Counted from the first letter of the stretch, positions 22,511-36,185 are shown. The stretch is 64,000 nucleotides of DNA from Erodium maritimum (GCA_963921825.1 OY997591.1:36415825-36479824); one strand, 5' to 3'. The notes: generated by a model from the sequence alone, not told the origin. Made by a program: numbers and translations.

Positions 22511-25500
22511 ATCGGTTCTAGCGCTTCATGCTCTGGATAAATGTCATGATATGAACGTGGATCGGCAAAAGACAAGATGGTCCTTGAATGACGAGTAGTG
22601 TCCCGGTTGGTAAAATTTTTTGCGGGACATTATGGCGCGGTCGGCCACTTTCGCGGAAGACCGACCAATATTTGACTAGGCGACCTTTCAATTTTAATAA
22701 AACACATTACTTGACTGGATATCTTACACGTAATAATTTTTTCTATACCCGTACATCTTTGAAATTTAGAAGTATGCTTGCGACTTGGGATGAGGTATTT
22801 CCATATTGGAGTTTAACTAGTGCATGTGGGTAATAGTGGATTCGTGAAAGAGTTCATAGAGGAGGATTTCATGCAGGGTTGGATGAAAAGGGTAATGTGG
22901 AGTAGTGTTCAAGGAGAATTATTGGTGGACGACCGTTGTTTTGAGGTTGGTCGAGACACATTTGAGGTGGGCCTACGAATGATTAATGTCAGTTGGGTTG
23001 TTTTGCGGGTTGGTCGAGACACGTTTGAGGTGGGTCGGCCAATACGTCGTGTTAGTCGACCTGTTTTGCGGGACATTATGGCACGTTCACCCACTTTCCC
23101 GGCAGACCGAAAAAAATTTGAATAGGCGACCTTTCATTTCTAATAAAAACACATTACTTGACAGGATATCTGACACGTAATAATTTTTTTTATACCCGTA
23201 CATCTTTGAAATTTCAAAGTATGCTTGGGACTTAGGATGAGGTAGTTCCATATTAGAGTTTACCTAGTGCATGTGGGTAGTAGTGGATTCGTGAAATAGT
23301 TCATAGAGGAGGATTTCATGGAGGAGGGTTGGAAGGTTAATTTTGGAGGACTCTTTGGAGGATAGGTTGGATGAAAAGGGTAATGTGGAGTAGTGTTCAT
23401 TGAGAATTATTGGTGGATGACCGTTGTTTTGTGGTTGGTCGAGACACATTTGAGGTGCGCCGACCAATACTTCATGCCGGTCGGGCTTTTTTGCGGGTTG
23501 GTCGAGACATGTTTGAGGTGGGCCGGCCAACACCTTGCGTCGGTCGACCTGTTTTGCGGGAGATTATTGCACGGTCGGCCACTTTCTCGGCAGACCGACC
23601 AATATTTGACTAGGCGACCTTTCAATTCGAATAAAACACATCACTTGACGGGATATCTTACACTTAGTAATTTTTTCTATACCCGTACATATTTGAAAAT
23701 TAGAAGTATGCGTGGGACTTGGGATTAGGTAGTTCTATGTTGGAGTTTAACTAGTGCATGTGGGTAGTAGTGGATTCGTTTAAGAGTTCATAGTGGAGGA
23801 TTTCATGGAGGAGGGTTGGAAGGTTAAATTTGGAGGACTCTTTGGAGGATAGGTTTGATGAAAAGGGTAATGTGGAGTAGTGTTCATTGATAATTATTGG
23901 TGGAGACCGTTGTTTTAGGGTTGGTCGAGACATATTTGAGGTGCGCCGGCCAATATTTCATGCTTGTCGGGCTGTTTTGCGGGTTGGTCGAGACACGTTT
24001 GAGGTGGGCTGGCCAACACCTCACGTCGGTCGACCTGTTTTGCGGGAGATTATAGCTCGGTCGGCCACTTTCCCGACAGACCGACCAATATTTGACTAGA
24101 CGACCTTTCAATTCTAATAAAACACATCACTTGACAGGATATCTTACACGTAATAATTTGTTCTATACCCGTACATCTTTGAAATTTAGAAGTATGCTTG
24201 AGACTTGGGATGAGGTAGTTCCATATTGGAGTTTAACTAGTGCATGTGGGTAGTAGTTGATTCGTGAAAGAGTTCATAGAGGAGGATTTCATGGAGGAGG
24301 GTCGGAAGGGTAATTTTGGAGAACTCCTTGGGGGATAGGTTGGATGAAAAAGGGTACTGTGCAGTAGTGTTCGTGGAGAATTATTGGTGGACGACCGTTT
24401 TTTGAGGTTGGTCGATACAGACTTGAGGTGGGCCGGCCAATATTTCATGCTGATAGGGCTATTTTGCGGGTTGGTCGAGACACGTTTAAGGTGGGCCGCA
24501 CAATACCTCGCGTTGGTCGACCTGTTTTGTGGGACATTATTGCGCGGTCGGCCACTTTCCCGACAGACCGACCAATATTTGACTAGGTGAACTTTGAATT
24601 CTAATAATACACAGTACTTGACTGAATTATCTTACTTGTAATAATTTGTGCTATACCCATAATTCTTTTAAAATGATAAGTATGCTTGGGACTTGTGATG
24701 AGGTAGTCCCATATTGGAGTTTAGCTAGTGCATGTGGGTAGTAGTTGATTCGTGAAAGAGTTCGTAGAGGAGGATTTCATGGAGGAGGGTCGGAAGGTTA
24801 ATTTTGGAGGACTCCTTGGAGGATAGGTTGGATGAAAAGGGTAATGTGGAGTAGTGTTCATGGAGAATTATTGGCGGACGACCGTTGTTTTGAGGTTGTT
24901 CAAGACACATTTGAGGTGGGCCACCAATATTTAATGTCGGTCGGGCTGTTTTGCGGGTTGGACGAGTAAAGATTGAGGTGGGACGGCCAATACCTCCCTT
25001 CGGTCGACTTGTTTTGCAGGACATTATGGCGAGATCGGCCACTTTCCCAGAAAGCCGACCAATATTTGGCTCAACGACCTTTCAATTCTAATAAAACACA
25101 TTACTTGACTAGATATCTTACACGTAATAATTTGGTCTATACCTATACATCTTTGAAATTTCGAAGTATGCTTGGGAATTGGGATGAGGTAGTTCCATTT
25201 TTGAGGTTAACGACTGCATGTGGGTAGTAGTGGATTCGTGAAAGAGTTCATAGAGGAGGATTTCATGGAGGAGGGTCGGAAGGGTAATTTTGGAGGACTC
25301 CTTGGAGGATATGTTGGATGAAAAAGGGTACTATGGAGTAGTGTTCATGGAGAATTATTGGTGGACGACCGTTGTTTTATGGTTGGTCGAGACATAGTTG
25401 AGGTGCGCCGGCCAATAGTTCATGCTTGTCGTGCTATTGTACGGGTTGGTCGAGACAAGTTTGAGGTGGGCCGGCCAACACCTCACGTCGGTCGACCTGT

Positions 25501-25576
25501 TTTGCGGGAGATTATTGCTCGGTCAGCCACTTTCCCAGCAGACCGACCCATATTTGACTAGGTGGAATTTAACTAG

Positions 25577-28500
25577 TGCATGTGGAGGATTTCTTGGAGG
25601 AGGGTTGGAAGATTAAATTTGGAGGACTTTTTGGAGAATAGGTTGGATGAAAAGGGTAATGTAGAGTACTGTTCATTGAGAATTATTGGTGGATAACCAT
25701 TGTTTTGTGGTTGGTCGAGATACATTTGAGGTGCGCCAGCCAATATTTGATGCCGGTCGGGCTATTTTGCAGGTTGGTCGAGACACGTTCGAGGTGGGTC
25801 GGCCAAAACCTTGCGTCGGTAGACCTGTTTTGCGGCAGATTTTTCGCGTTCGGCCACTTTCCCGGCAGACCGACCAATATTTTACTAGGCGACCTTTCAA
25901 TCCTAATAAAACACATCACTTGACTGGATATCTTACACGTAATAATTTGTTCTATACCCGTACATCTTTGAAAATTAGAAGTATGCTTGGGACTTGGGAT
26001 GAGGTAGTTCCATCTTGGAGTTTAACCAGTGCATGTGGGTAATAGTGGATTCGTGAAATAGTTCATAGAGGAGGATTTCATGGAGGAGGGTTGGAAGGTT
26101 AATTTTGGAGGACTCTTTGGAGGATACGTTGGATGAAAAGGGTAATGTGGAGTAGTGTTCATTGAGAATTATTGGTGGATGACCGTTGTTTTGTGGTTGG
26201 TCGAGACACGTTTGAGGTGCGCCGACCAATACTTCATGCCGGTCGGGCTTTTTTGCGGGTTGGTCGAGACATGTTTGAGGTGGGCCGGCCAACACCTTGC
26301 GTCAGTCGAGCTGTTTTGCGGGAGATTATTGCGCGGTCGGCCACTTTCCCGGCAGACCGACCAATATTTGACTAGCCGACCTTTCAATTCTAATAAAACA
26401 CATCACTTGACGGGATATCTTACACTTAGTAATTTTTTCTATACCCGTACATATTTGAAAATTAGAAGTATGCGTGGGACTTGGGATGAGGTAGTTCTAT
26501 GTTGGAGTTTAAATAGTGCATGTGGGTAGTAGTGGATTCGTTTAAGAGTTCATAGAGGAAGATTTCATGGAGGAGGGTTGGAAGGTTAATTTTGGAGGAC
26601 TCGTTGGAGGTTAGGTTGGATGAAAAAGGGTACTATGGAGTAGTATTCATGGAGAATTATTGGTGGACGACCGTTGTTTTATGGTTAGTCGAGACATAGT
26701 TGAGGTGCCCCGGCCAATAGTTCATGCTTGTCGTGCTATTTTACGGGTTGGTCGAGACAAGTTTGAGGTGGGCCGGCCAACACCTCACGTCGGTCGACCT
26801 GTTTTGCGGGAGATTATTGCTCGGTCGGCCACTTTCCCGGCAGACCAACCCATATTTGACTAGGCGACCTTTCAATTCTAATAAAACACATCAGTTGACG
26901 GGATATCTTACACGTAATAATTTGTTCTATACCCGTACATCTTTGGAATTTAGAAGTATGCTTGGGACTTGGGATGTGGTAGTCTTATATTGGAATTTAA
27001 CTAGTGCATGTGGGTAGTAGTGGATTCGTGAAAGAGTTCATAGAGGAGGATTTCATGGAGGAGGGTTGGAAGATTAAATTTGGAGGACTCTTTGGAGGAT
27101 AGGTTGGATGAAAAGGGTAATGTAGAGTACTGTTCATTGAGAATTATTGGTGGATGACCGTTGTTTTGTGGTTGGTCGAGATACATTTGAGGTGCGCCAA
27201 CCAATATTTGATGCCGGTCGGGCTATTTTGCAGGTTGGTCGAGACACGTTCGAGGTGGGTCGGCCAAAACCTTGCGTCGGTAGACCTGTTTTGCGGCAGA
27301 TTTTTCGCGTTCGGCCACTTTCCCGGCAGACCGACCAATATTTTACTAGGCGACCTTTCAATCCTAATAAAACACATCACTTGACTGGATATCTTACACG
27401 TAATAATTTGTTCTATACCCGTACATCTTTGAAAATTAGAAGTATGCTTGGGACTTGGGATGAGGTAGTTCCATCTTGGAGTTTAACCAGTGCATGTGGG
27501 TAATAGTAGATTCGTGAAATAGTTCATAGAGGAGGATTTCATGGAGGAGGGTTGGAAGGTTAATTTTGGAGGACTCTTTGGAGGATACGTTGGATGAAAA
27601 GGGTAATGTGGAGTAGTGTTCATTGAGAATTATTGGTGGATGACCGTTGTTTTGTGGTTGGTCGAGACACGTTTGAGGTGCGCCGACCAATACTTCATGC
27701 CGGTCGGGCTTTTTTGCGGGTTGGTCGAGACATGTTTGAGGTGGGCCGGCCAACACCTTGCGTCAGTCGAGCTGTTTTGCGGGAGATTATTGCGCGGTCG
27801 GCCACTTTCCCGGCAGACCGACCAATATTTGACTAGCCGACCTTTCAATTCTAATAAAACACATCACTTGACGGGATATCTTACACTTAGTAATTTTTTC
27901 TATACCCGTACATATTTGAAAATTAGAAGTATGCGTGGGACTTGGGATGAGGTAGTTCTATGTTGGAGTTTAAATAGTGCATGTGGGTAGTAGTGGATTC
28001 GTTTAAGAGTTCATAGAGGAAGATTTCATGGAGGAGGGTTGGAAGGTTAATTTTGGAGGACTCCTTGGAGGTTAGGTTGGATGAAAAAGGGTACTATGGA
28101 GTAGTATTCATGGAGAATTATTGGTGGACGACCGTTGTTTTATGGTTAGTCGAGACATAGTTGAGGTGCCCCGGCCAATAGTTCATGCTTGTCGTGCTAT
28201 TTTACGGGTTGGTCGAGACAAGTTTGAGGTGGGCCGGCCAACACCTCACGTCGGTCGACCTGTTTTGCGGGAGATTATTGCTCGGTCGGCCACTTTCCCG
28301 GCAGACCGACCCATATTTGACTAGGCGATCTTTCAATTCTAATAAAACACATCAGTTGACGGGATATCTTACACGTAATAATTAGTTCTATACCCGTACA
28401 TCTTTGGAATTTAGAAGTATGCTTGGGACTTGGGATGAGGTAGTCTTATATTGGAATTTAACTAGTGCATGTGGGTAGTAGTGGATTCGTGAAAGAGTTC

Positions 28501-31500
28501 ATAGAGGAGGATTTCATGGAGGAGGGTTGGAAGATTAAATTTGGAGGACTCTTTAGAGGATAGGTTGGATGAAAAGGGTAATGTAGAGTACTGTTCATTG
28601 AGAATTATTGGTGGATGACCGTTGTTTTGTGGTTGGTCGAGATACATTTGAGGTGCGCCAACCAATATTTGATGCCGGTCGGGCTATTTTGCAGGTTGGT
28701 CGAGACACGTTCGAGGTGGGTCGGCCAAAACCTTGCGTCGCTAGACCTGTTTTGCGGCAGATTTTTCGCGTTCGGCCACTTTCCCGGCAGACCGACCAAT
28801 ATTTTACTAGGCGACCTTTCAATCCTAATAAAACACATCACTTGACTGGATATCTTACACGTAATAATTTGTTCTATACCCGTACATCTTTGAAAATTAG
28901 AAGTATGCTTGGGACTTGGGATGAGGTAGTTCCATCTTGGAGTTTAACCAGTGCATGTGGGTAATAGTGGATTCGTGAAATAGTTCATAGAGGAGGATTT
29001 CATGGAGGAGGGTTGGAAGGTTAATTTTGGAGGACTCTTTGGAGGATACGTTGGATGAAAAGGGTAATGTGGAGTAGTGTTCATTGAGAATTATTGGTGG
29101 ATGACCGTTGTTTTGTGGTTGGTCGAGACACGTTTGAGGTGCGCCGACCAATACTTCATGCCGGTCGGGCTTTTTTGCGGGTTGGTCGAGACATGTTTGA
29201 GGTGGGCCGGCCAACACCTTGCGTCAGTCGAGCTGTTTTGCGGGAGATTATTGCGCGGTCGGCCACTTTCCCGGCAGACCGACCAATATTTGACTAGCCG
29301 ACCTTTCAATTCTAATAAAACACATCACTTGACGGGATATCTTACACTTAGTAATTTTTTCTATACCCGTACATATTTGAAAATTAGAAGTATGCGTGGG
29401 ACTTGGGATGAGGTAGTTCTATGTTGGAGTTTAAATAGTGCATGTGGGTAGTAGTGGATTCGTTTAAGAGTTCATAGAGGAAGATTTCATGGAGGAGGGT
29501 TGGAAGGTTAATTTTGGAGGACTCCTTGGAGGTTAGGTTGGATGAAAAAGGGTACTATGGAGTAGTATTCATGGAGAATTATTGGTGGACGACCGTTGTT
29601 TTATGGTTAGTCGAGACAAAGTTGAGGTGCCCCGGCCAATAGTTCATGCTTGTCGTGCTATTTTACGGGTTGGTCGAGACAAGTTTGAGGTGGGCCGGCC
29701 AACACCTCACGTTGGTCGACCTGTTTTGCGGGAGATTATTGCTCGGTCGGCCACTTTCCCGGCAGACCGACCAATATTTGACTAGCCGACCTTTCAATTC
29801 TAATAAAACACATCACTTGACGGGATAGCTTACACTTAGTAATTTTTTCTATACCCGTACGTATTTGAAAATTAGAAGTATGCGTGGGACTTGGGATGAG
29901 GTAGTTCTATGTTGGAGTTTAAATAGTGCATGTGGGTAGTAGTGGATTCGTTTAAGAGTTCATAGAGGAAGATTTCATGGAGGAGGGTTGGAAGGTTAAT
30001 TTTGGAGGACTCCTTGGAGGTTAGGTTGGATGAAAAAGGGTACTATGGAGTAGTATTCATGGAGAATTATTGGTGGACGACCGTTGTTTTATGGTTAGTC
30101 GAGACATAGTTGAGGTGCCCCGGCCAATAGTTCATGCTTGTCGTGCTATTTTACGGGTTGGTCGAGACAAGTTTGAGGTGGGCCGGCCAACACCTCACGT
30201 CGGTCGACCTGTTTTGCGGGAGATTATTGCTCGGTCGGCCACTTTCCCGGCAGACCAACCCATATTTGACTAGGCGACCTTTCAATTCTAATAAAACACA
30301 TCAGTTGACGGGATATCTTACACGTAATAATTTGTTCTATACCCGTACATCTTTGGAATTTAGAAGTATGCTTGGGACTTGGGATGAGGTAGTCTTATAT
30401 TGGAATTTAACTAGTGCATGTGGGTAGTAGTGGATTCGTGAAAGAGTTCATAGAGGAGGATTTCATGGAGGAGGGTTGGAAGATTAAATTTGGAGGACTC
30501 TTTGGAGGATAGGTTGGATGAAAAGGGTAATGTAGAGTACTGTTCATTGAGAATTATTGGTGGATGACCGTTGTTTTGTGGTTGGTCGAGATACATTTGA
30601 GGTGCGCCAACCAATATTTGATGCCGGTCGGGCTATTTTGCAGGTTGGTCGAGACACGTTCGAGGTGGGTCGGCCAAAACCTTGCGTCGGTAGACCTGTT
30701 TTGCGGCAGATTTTTCGCGTTCGGCCACTTTCCCGGCAGACCGACCAATATTTTACTAGGCGACCTTTCAATCCTAATAAAACACATCACTTGACTGGAT
30801 ATCTTACACGTAATAATTTGTTCTATACCCGTACATCTTTGAAAATTAGAAGTATGCTTGGGACTTGGGATGAGGTAGTTCCATCTTGGAGTTTAACCAG
30901 TGCATGTGGGTAATAGTGGATTCGTGAAATAGTTCATAGAGGAGGATTTCATGGAGGAGGGTTGGAAGGTTAATTTTGGAGGACTCTTTGGAGGATACGT
31001 TGGATGAAAAGGGTAATGTGGAGTAGTGTTCATTGAGAATTATTGGTGGATGACCGTTGTTTTGTGGTTGGTCGAGACACGTTTGAGGTGCGCCGACCAA
31101 TACTTCATGCCGGTCGGGCTTTTTTGCGGGTTGGTCGAGACATGTTTGAGGTGGGCCGGCCAACACCTTGCGTCAGTCGAGCTGTTTTGCGGGAGATTAT
31201 TGCGCGGTCGGCCACTTTCCCGGCAGACCGACCAATATTTGACTAGCCGACCTTTCAATTCTAATAAAACACATCACTTGACGGGATATCTTACACTTAG
31301 TAATTTTTTCTATACCCGTACGTATTTGAAAATTAGAAGTATGCGTGGGACTTGGGATGAGGTAGTTCTATGTTGGAGTTTAAATAGTGCATGTGGGTAG
31401 TAGTGGATTCGTTTAAGAGTTCATAGAGGAAGATTTCATGGAGGAGGGTTGGAAGGTTAATTTTGGAGGACTCGTTGGAGGTTAGGTTGGATGAAAAAGG

Positions 31501-33824
31501 GTACTATGGAGTAGTATTCATGGAGAATTATTGGTGGACGACCGTTGTTTTATGGTTAGTCGAGACATAGTTGAGGTGCCCCGGCCAATAGTTCATGCTT
31601 GTCGTGCTATTTTACGGGTTGGTCGAGACAAGTTTGAGGTGGGCCGGCCAACACCTCACGTCCGTCGACCTGTTTTGCGGGAGATTATTGCTCGGTCGGC
31701 CACTTTCCCGGCAGACCAACCCATATTTGACTAGGCGACCTTTCAATTCTAATAAAACACATCAGTTGACGGGATATCTTACACGTAATAATTAGTTCTA
31801 TACCCGTACATCTTTGGAATTTAGAAGTATGCTTGGGACTTGGGATGAGGTAGTCTTATATTGGAATTTAACTAGTGCATGTGGGTAGTAGTGGATTCGT
31901 GAAAGAGTTCATAGAGGAGGATTTCATGGAGGAGGGTTGGAAGATTAAATTTGGAGGACTCTTTGGAGGATAGGTTGGATGAAAAGGGTAATGTATAGTA
32001 CTGTTTATTGAGAATTATTGGTGGCTGACCGTTGTTTTGTGGTTGGTCGAGATACATTTGAGGTGCGCCAACCAATATTTGATGCCGGTCGGGCTATTTT
32101 GCAGGTTGGTCGAGACACGTTCGAGGTGGGTCGGCCAAAACCTTGCGTCGGTAGACCTGTTTTGCGGCAGATTTTTCGCGTTCGGCCACTTTCCCGACAG
32201 ACCGACCAATATTTTACTAGGCGACCTTTCAATCCTAATAAAACACATCACTTGACTGGATATCTTACACGTAATAATTTGTTCTATACCCGTACATCTT
32301 TGAAAATTAGAAGTATGCTTGGGACTTGGGATGAGGTAGTTCCATCTTGGAGTTTAACCAGTGCATGTGGGTAATAGTGGATTCGTGAAATAGTTCATAG
32401 AGGAGGATTTCATGGAGGAGGGTTGGAAGGTTAATTTTGGAGGACTCTTTGGAGGATACGTTGGATGAAAAGGGTAATGTGGAGTAGTGTTCATTGAGAA
32501 TTATTGGTGGATGACCGTTGTTTTGTGGTTGGTCGAGACACGTTTGAGGTGCGCCGACCAATACTTCATGCCGGTCGGGCTTTTTTGCGGGTTGGTCGAG
32601 ACATGTTTGAGGTGGGCCGGCCAACACCTTGCGTCAGTCGAGCTGTTTTGCGGGAGATTATTGCGCGGTCGGCCACTTTCCCGGCAGACCGACCAATATT
32701 TGACTAGCCGACCTTTCAATTCTAATAAAACACATCACTTGACGGGATATCTTACACTTAGTAATTTTTTCTATACCCGTACGTATTTGAAAATTAGAAG
32801 TATGCGTGGGACTTGGGATGAGGTAGTTCTATGTTGGAGTTTAAATAGTGCATGTGGGTAGTAGTGGATTCGTTTAAGAGTTCATAGAGGAAGATTTCAT
32901 GGAGGAGGGTTGGAAGGTTAATTTTGGAGGACTCGTTGGAGGTTAGGTTGGATGAAAAAGGGTACTATGGAGTAGTATTCATGGAGAATTATTGGTGGAC
33001 GACCGTTGTTTTATGGTTAGTCGAGACATAGTTGAGGTGCCCCGGCCAATAGTTCATGCTTGTCGTGCTATTTTACGGGTTGGTCGAGACAAGTTTGAGG
33101 TGGGCCGGCCAACACCTCACGTCCGTCGACCTGTTTTGCGGGAGATTATTGCTCGGTCGGCCACTTTCCCGGCAGACCAACCCATATTTGACTAGGCGAC
33201 CTTTCAATTCTAATAAAACACATCAGTTGACGGGATATCTTACACGTAATAATTAGTTCTATACCCGTACATCTTTGGAATTTAGAAGTATGCTTGGGAC
33301 TTGGGATGAGGTAGTCTTATATTGGAATTTAACTAGTGCATGTGGGTAGTAGTGGATTCGTGAAAGAGTTCATAGAGGAGGATTTCATGGAGGAGGGTTG
33401 GAAGATTAAATTTGGAGGACTCTTTGGAGGATAGGTTGGATGAAAAGGGTAATGTATAGTACTGTTCATTGAGAATTATTGGTGGCTGACCGTTGTTTTG
33501 TGGTTGGTCGAGATACATTTGAGGTGCGCCAACCAATATTTGATGCCGGTCGGGCTATTTTGCAGGTTGGTCGAGACACGTTCGAGGTGGGTCGGCCAAA
33601 ACCTTGCGTCGCTAGACCTGTTTTGCGGCAGATTTTTCGCGTTCGGCCACTTTCCCGGCAGACCGACCAATATTTTACTAGGCGACCTTTCAATCCTAAT
33701 AAAACACATCACTTGACTGGATATCTTACACGTAATAATTTGTTCTATACCCGTACATCTTTGAAAATTAGAAATATGCTTGGGACTTGGGATGATGTAG
33801 TTCCATATTGGAGTTTAACTAGTG
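25577..33824 (+). repeat. Higher-order repeat block, 3 monomers = 1,461 bp
   Basis: Equivalent positions recur every 1,461 bp (for example 25686, 27147, 28608, then 30557, 32018, 33479). The order is A-B-C five times, with one extra C-type monomer after the third repeat, and a final A, giving 17 monomers. Same-type monomers are nearly identical (about 99 percent by eye) while A, B and C differ from each other by about 10 percent. A is marked by TGCGGCAGATTTTTCGCG, B by ACTAGCCGACC and C by TTGAGGTGCCCCGGCC. The two A-B-C units at about 30.4-33.3 kb share private variants, such as CACGTCCGTCGACC in C, so they are the latest duplication. Confidence 0.95.
29439..29927 (+). repeat. Chimeric C/B monomer at the array's extra unit
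   Basis: This monomer has C-type sequence in its first two thirds (GAGGTGCCCCGGCC, TTGCTCGGTCGGCC) and B-type sequence afterwards (ACTAGCCGACC, CACTTAGTAATTTTTTC). The switch lies in about 29740-29790. It is followed by a normal C monomer (29927-30415), so the order runs A-B-C/B-C-A. Its B half carries CCCGTACGTATTTG, the variant seen only in the B copies to the right (31.3 and 32.8 kb) and not in those to the left. Confidence 0.85.
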
Positions 33825-36185
33825 CATGTGGGTAATAGTGGACTCCTTGGAAGATAGGTTGGATCAAAAGGGTAATGTGGAGTAGTGTTCATGGAGAATT
33901 ATTGGCGGACGACCGTTGTTTTGAGGTTGGTCGAGCTACATTTGAGGTGGGCAGACCAATATTTCATGCCGATCGGGCTTTTTTGCAGGTTGGCCGAGTA
34001 AAGTTTGAGGTGGGTAGGCCAATACCTCGAGTCGGTCGACAAGTTTTGCGGGAAATTATGGCGCGGTTACTTGACTGAATATCTTACTTGTAATAATTTG
34101 TTCTATACCCGTACATCTTTAAAAATTAGAAGTATGCTTGGGACTTGGGATGATGTAGTTCCATATTGGAGTTTAACCAGTGCTTGTGGGTAGTAGTGGA
34201 TTGGTGAAAGAGTTCATACAGGAGAATTTCATGGAGGAGTGTCGGAAAGTTAATTTTGGTGGACTCCTTGGAGGATAGGTTGGATGAAAAGGGTAATGTG
34301 GAGTAGTGTTCATGGAGAATTATTGGCGGACGACCGTTGTTTTGAGGTTGGTCGAAACAAATTTGAGGTGGGCCGGCCAATATTTAATGCCGTTCGGTCT
34401 GTTTTAGGGGTTGGTCGAGTAAAGTTTGAGGTGGGACGACCAATACCTCCCTTCGGTCGACCTGTTTTGCAGGACATTATGGCGCGGTCGGCCACTTTCC
34501 CAAAAAGCCGACTAAATATTGGCTCGGCGCCCTTTCTATTCCAATAAAACACATTACTTGACTGGATATTTTACACGTAATAATTTGGTCTATACCCGTA
34601 CATCTTTGAAATTTCTAAGTTTGCTTGGGACTTGGGATGAGGTAGTTCCATATTGGAGTTTAACTAGTGCATGTGGGTAGTAGTGGATTCGTGAAAGAGT
34701 TCATAGAGGAGGATTTCATGAAGGAGGGTTGGAAGGTTAAATTTGGAGGACTCTTTGGAGGATAGGTTGGAGGAAAAGGGTAATGTGGAGTAGTGTTCAT
34801 TAAGAATTATTGGTGGACGAACATTGTTTTATGGTTGGTCGAGACATATTTGAGGTGTGCAGGCCAATATTTCATGCTTGTCGGACTGTTTTAAGGGTTG
34901 GTCGAGCCACGTTTGAGGTTGGTCGGCCAAAACCTTGCGTCGGTCGACCTGTTTTTCGGGAGATTATTGCGCGGTCGGCCACTTTCCCGGCAGACCGACC
35001 AATATTTAACTAGGCGACCTTTCAATTCTAATAAAACACATCACTTGACTGGATATCTTACACGTAATAATTTGTTCTATGCTCGTACATCTTTGAAACT
35101 TAGAAGTATACTTGGGACTTGGGATGATGTAGTTCTATATTGGAGTTTAACTAGTTCATGTGGGTAGTAGTTGATTCGTGAAAGAGTTCATAGAGGAGAA
35201 TTTCATGGAGGAGGGTTGAAAGTGTAATTTTGGAGGACTCCTTGGAGGATAGGTTGGATGAAAAAGGGTACTGTGGAGTAGTGTTCATGGAGAATTAATG
35301 GTGGACGACCGTTGTTTTGAGGTTGGTCGAGACATATTTGAGGTGGGCCGGCCAATACTTTGCATCGGTCGACAAGTTTTCTGGGACATTATTGCGCGGT
35401 CGGCCACTTTCCCAACAGACGACCAATATTTGACTAGGAGAACTTTCAATTCTAATAATACACATTACTTGACTGAATATCTTACTTGTAATAATTTGTT
35501 CCATACCCGTACATCTTTGAAAATGATAAATATGCTTGGGACTTGGGATGAGGTAGTTCCATATTGGAGTTTAACTAATGCTTGTGGGTAGTAGTGGATT
35601 CGTGAAAGAGTTCACACAGGTGGATTTCATGGAGGAGGGTCGGGAGGTTAATTTTGGAGGACTCCAATGAGGATAGGTTGGATGAAAAGGGTAATGTGGA
35701 GTAGTGTTCATGGAGAATTACTGGCGAACGACCGTTGTTTTGAGGTTGGTCGAGACACATTTCAGGTGGGCCGACCAATATTTAATGCTGGTCGAGCTGT
35801 TTTGCGGGTTGGTCGAGTAAAGTTTGAGGTGGGACGACCAATACCTCCCTTCGGTCGACCTGTTTTGCAGGACATTATGGCGCAGTCGGCCAATTTCGCA
35901 GAAAGCCGACCAATATTTGGCTCGGCGACCTTTCAATTCTAATAAAACACATTACTTGACTGGATATCTTACACGTAATAATTTGGTCTATACCCGTTCA
36001 TCTTTGAAATTGAGAAGTATGCTTGGGACTTGGGATGAGGTAGTTCTATATTGGAGATTAACTAGTGCATGTGGGTAGTAGTTGATTCGTGAAAGAGTTC
36101 ATAGAGGAGGATTTCATGGATGAGGGTCGGAAGGGTAATTTTGGAGGACTCATTGGAGGATAGGTTGGATTAAAATGGGTACTGT

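Larger units (their letters stand above)
22593..36185 (+). repeat. Tandem array of about 487-bp monomers
   Basis: About 29 head-to-tail copies, most 486-488 bp long, with a few shortened ones (for example around 25.57, 33.85 and 34.25 kb). Each full monomer has a 5' part with GTGCATGTGGGTAGTAGTGG and GAGGATTTCATGGAGGAGGG. A GC-richer middle follows, with two related blocks of about 64 bp, each starting GGTTGGTCGAGACA and containing GGCCGGCCAA. The AT-rich end carries ACTAGGCGACCTTTCAATTC and CTATACCCGTACATC. The middle part includes a potential stem GGTCGG...CCGACC. Many short frames are open on both strands, but no protein family is recognisable. Diverged monomers flank a homogenised core (25577-33824). 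The array lies upstream of the hairpin locus and is cut on its right by a copia fragment. Confidence 0.95.

Noticed and set aside
22593-36185. Dozens of 60-124-codon frames on both strands of the array
   Set aside because: They are repeated by the array itself, open in several overlapping frames at once, lack promoters and match no protein family. I treat them as shadows of the repeat.
22593-36185. Array considered as a CRISPR array or rDNA spacer
   Set aside because: Units are about 487 bp with no short spacer structure and no rRNA sequence nearby. The context is plant nuclear DNA.
22593-36185. Array as a centromeric satellite
   Set aside because: The higher-order structure is suggestive, but the array is short, lies among small genes and single monomers are scattered. 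There is no direct evidence for a centromere.
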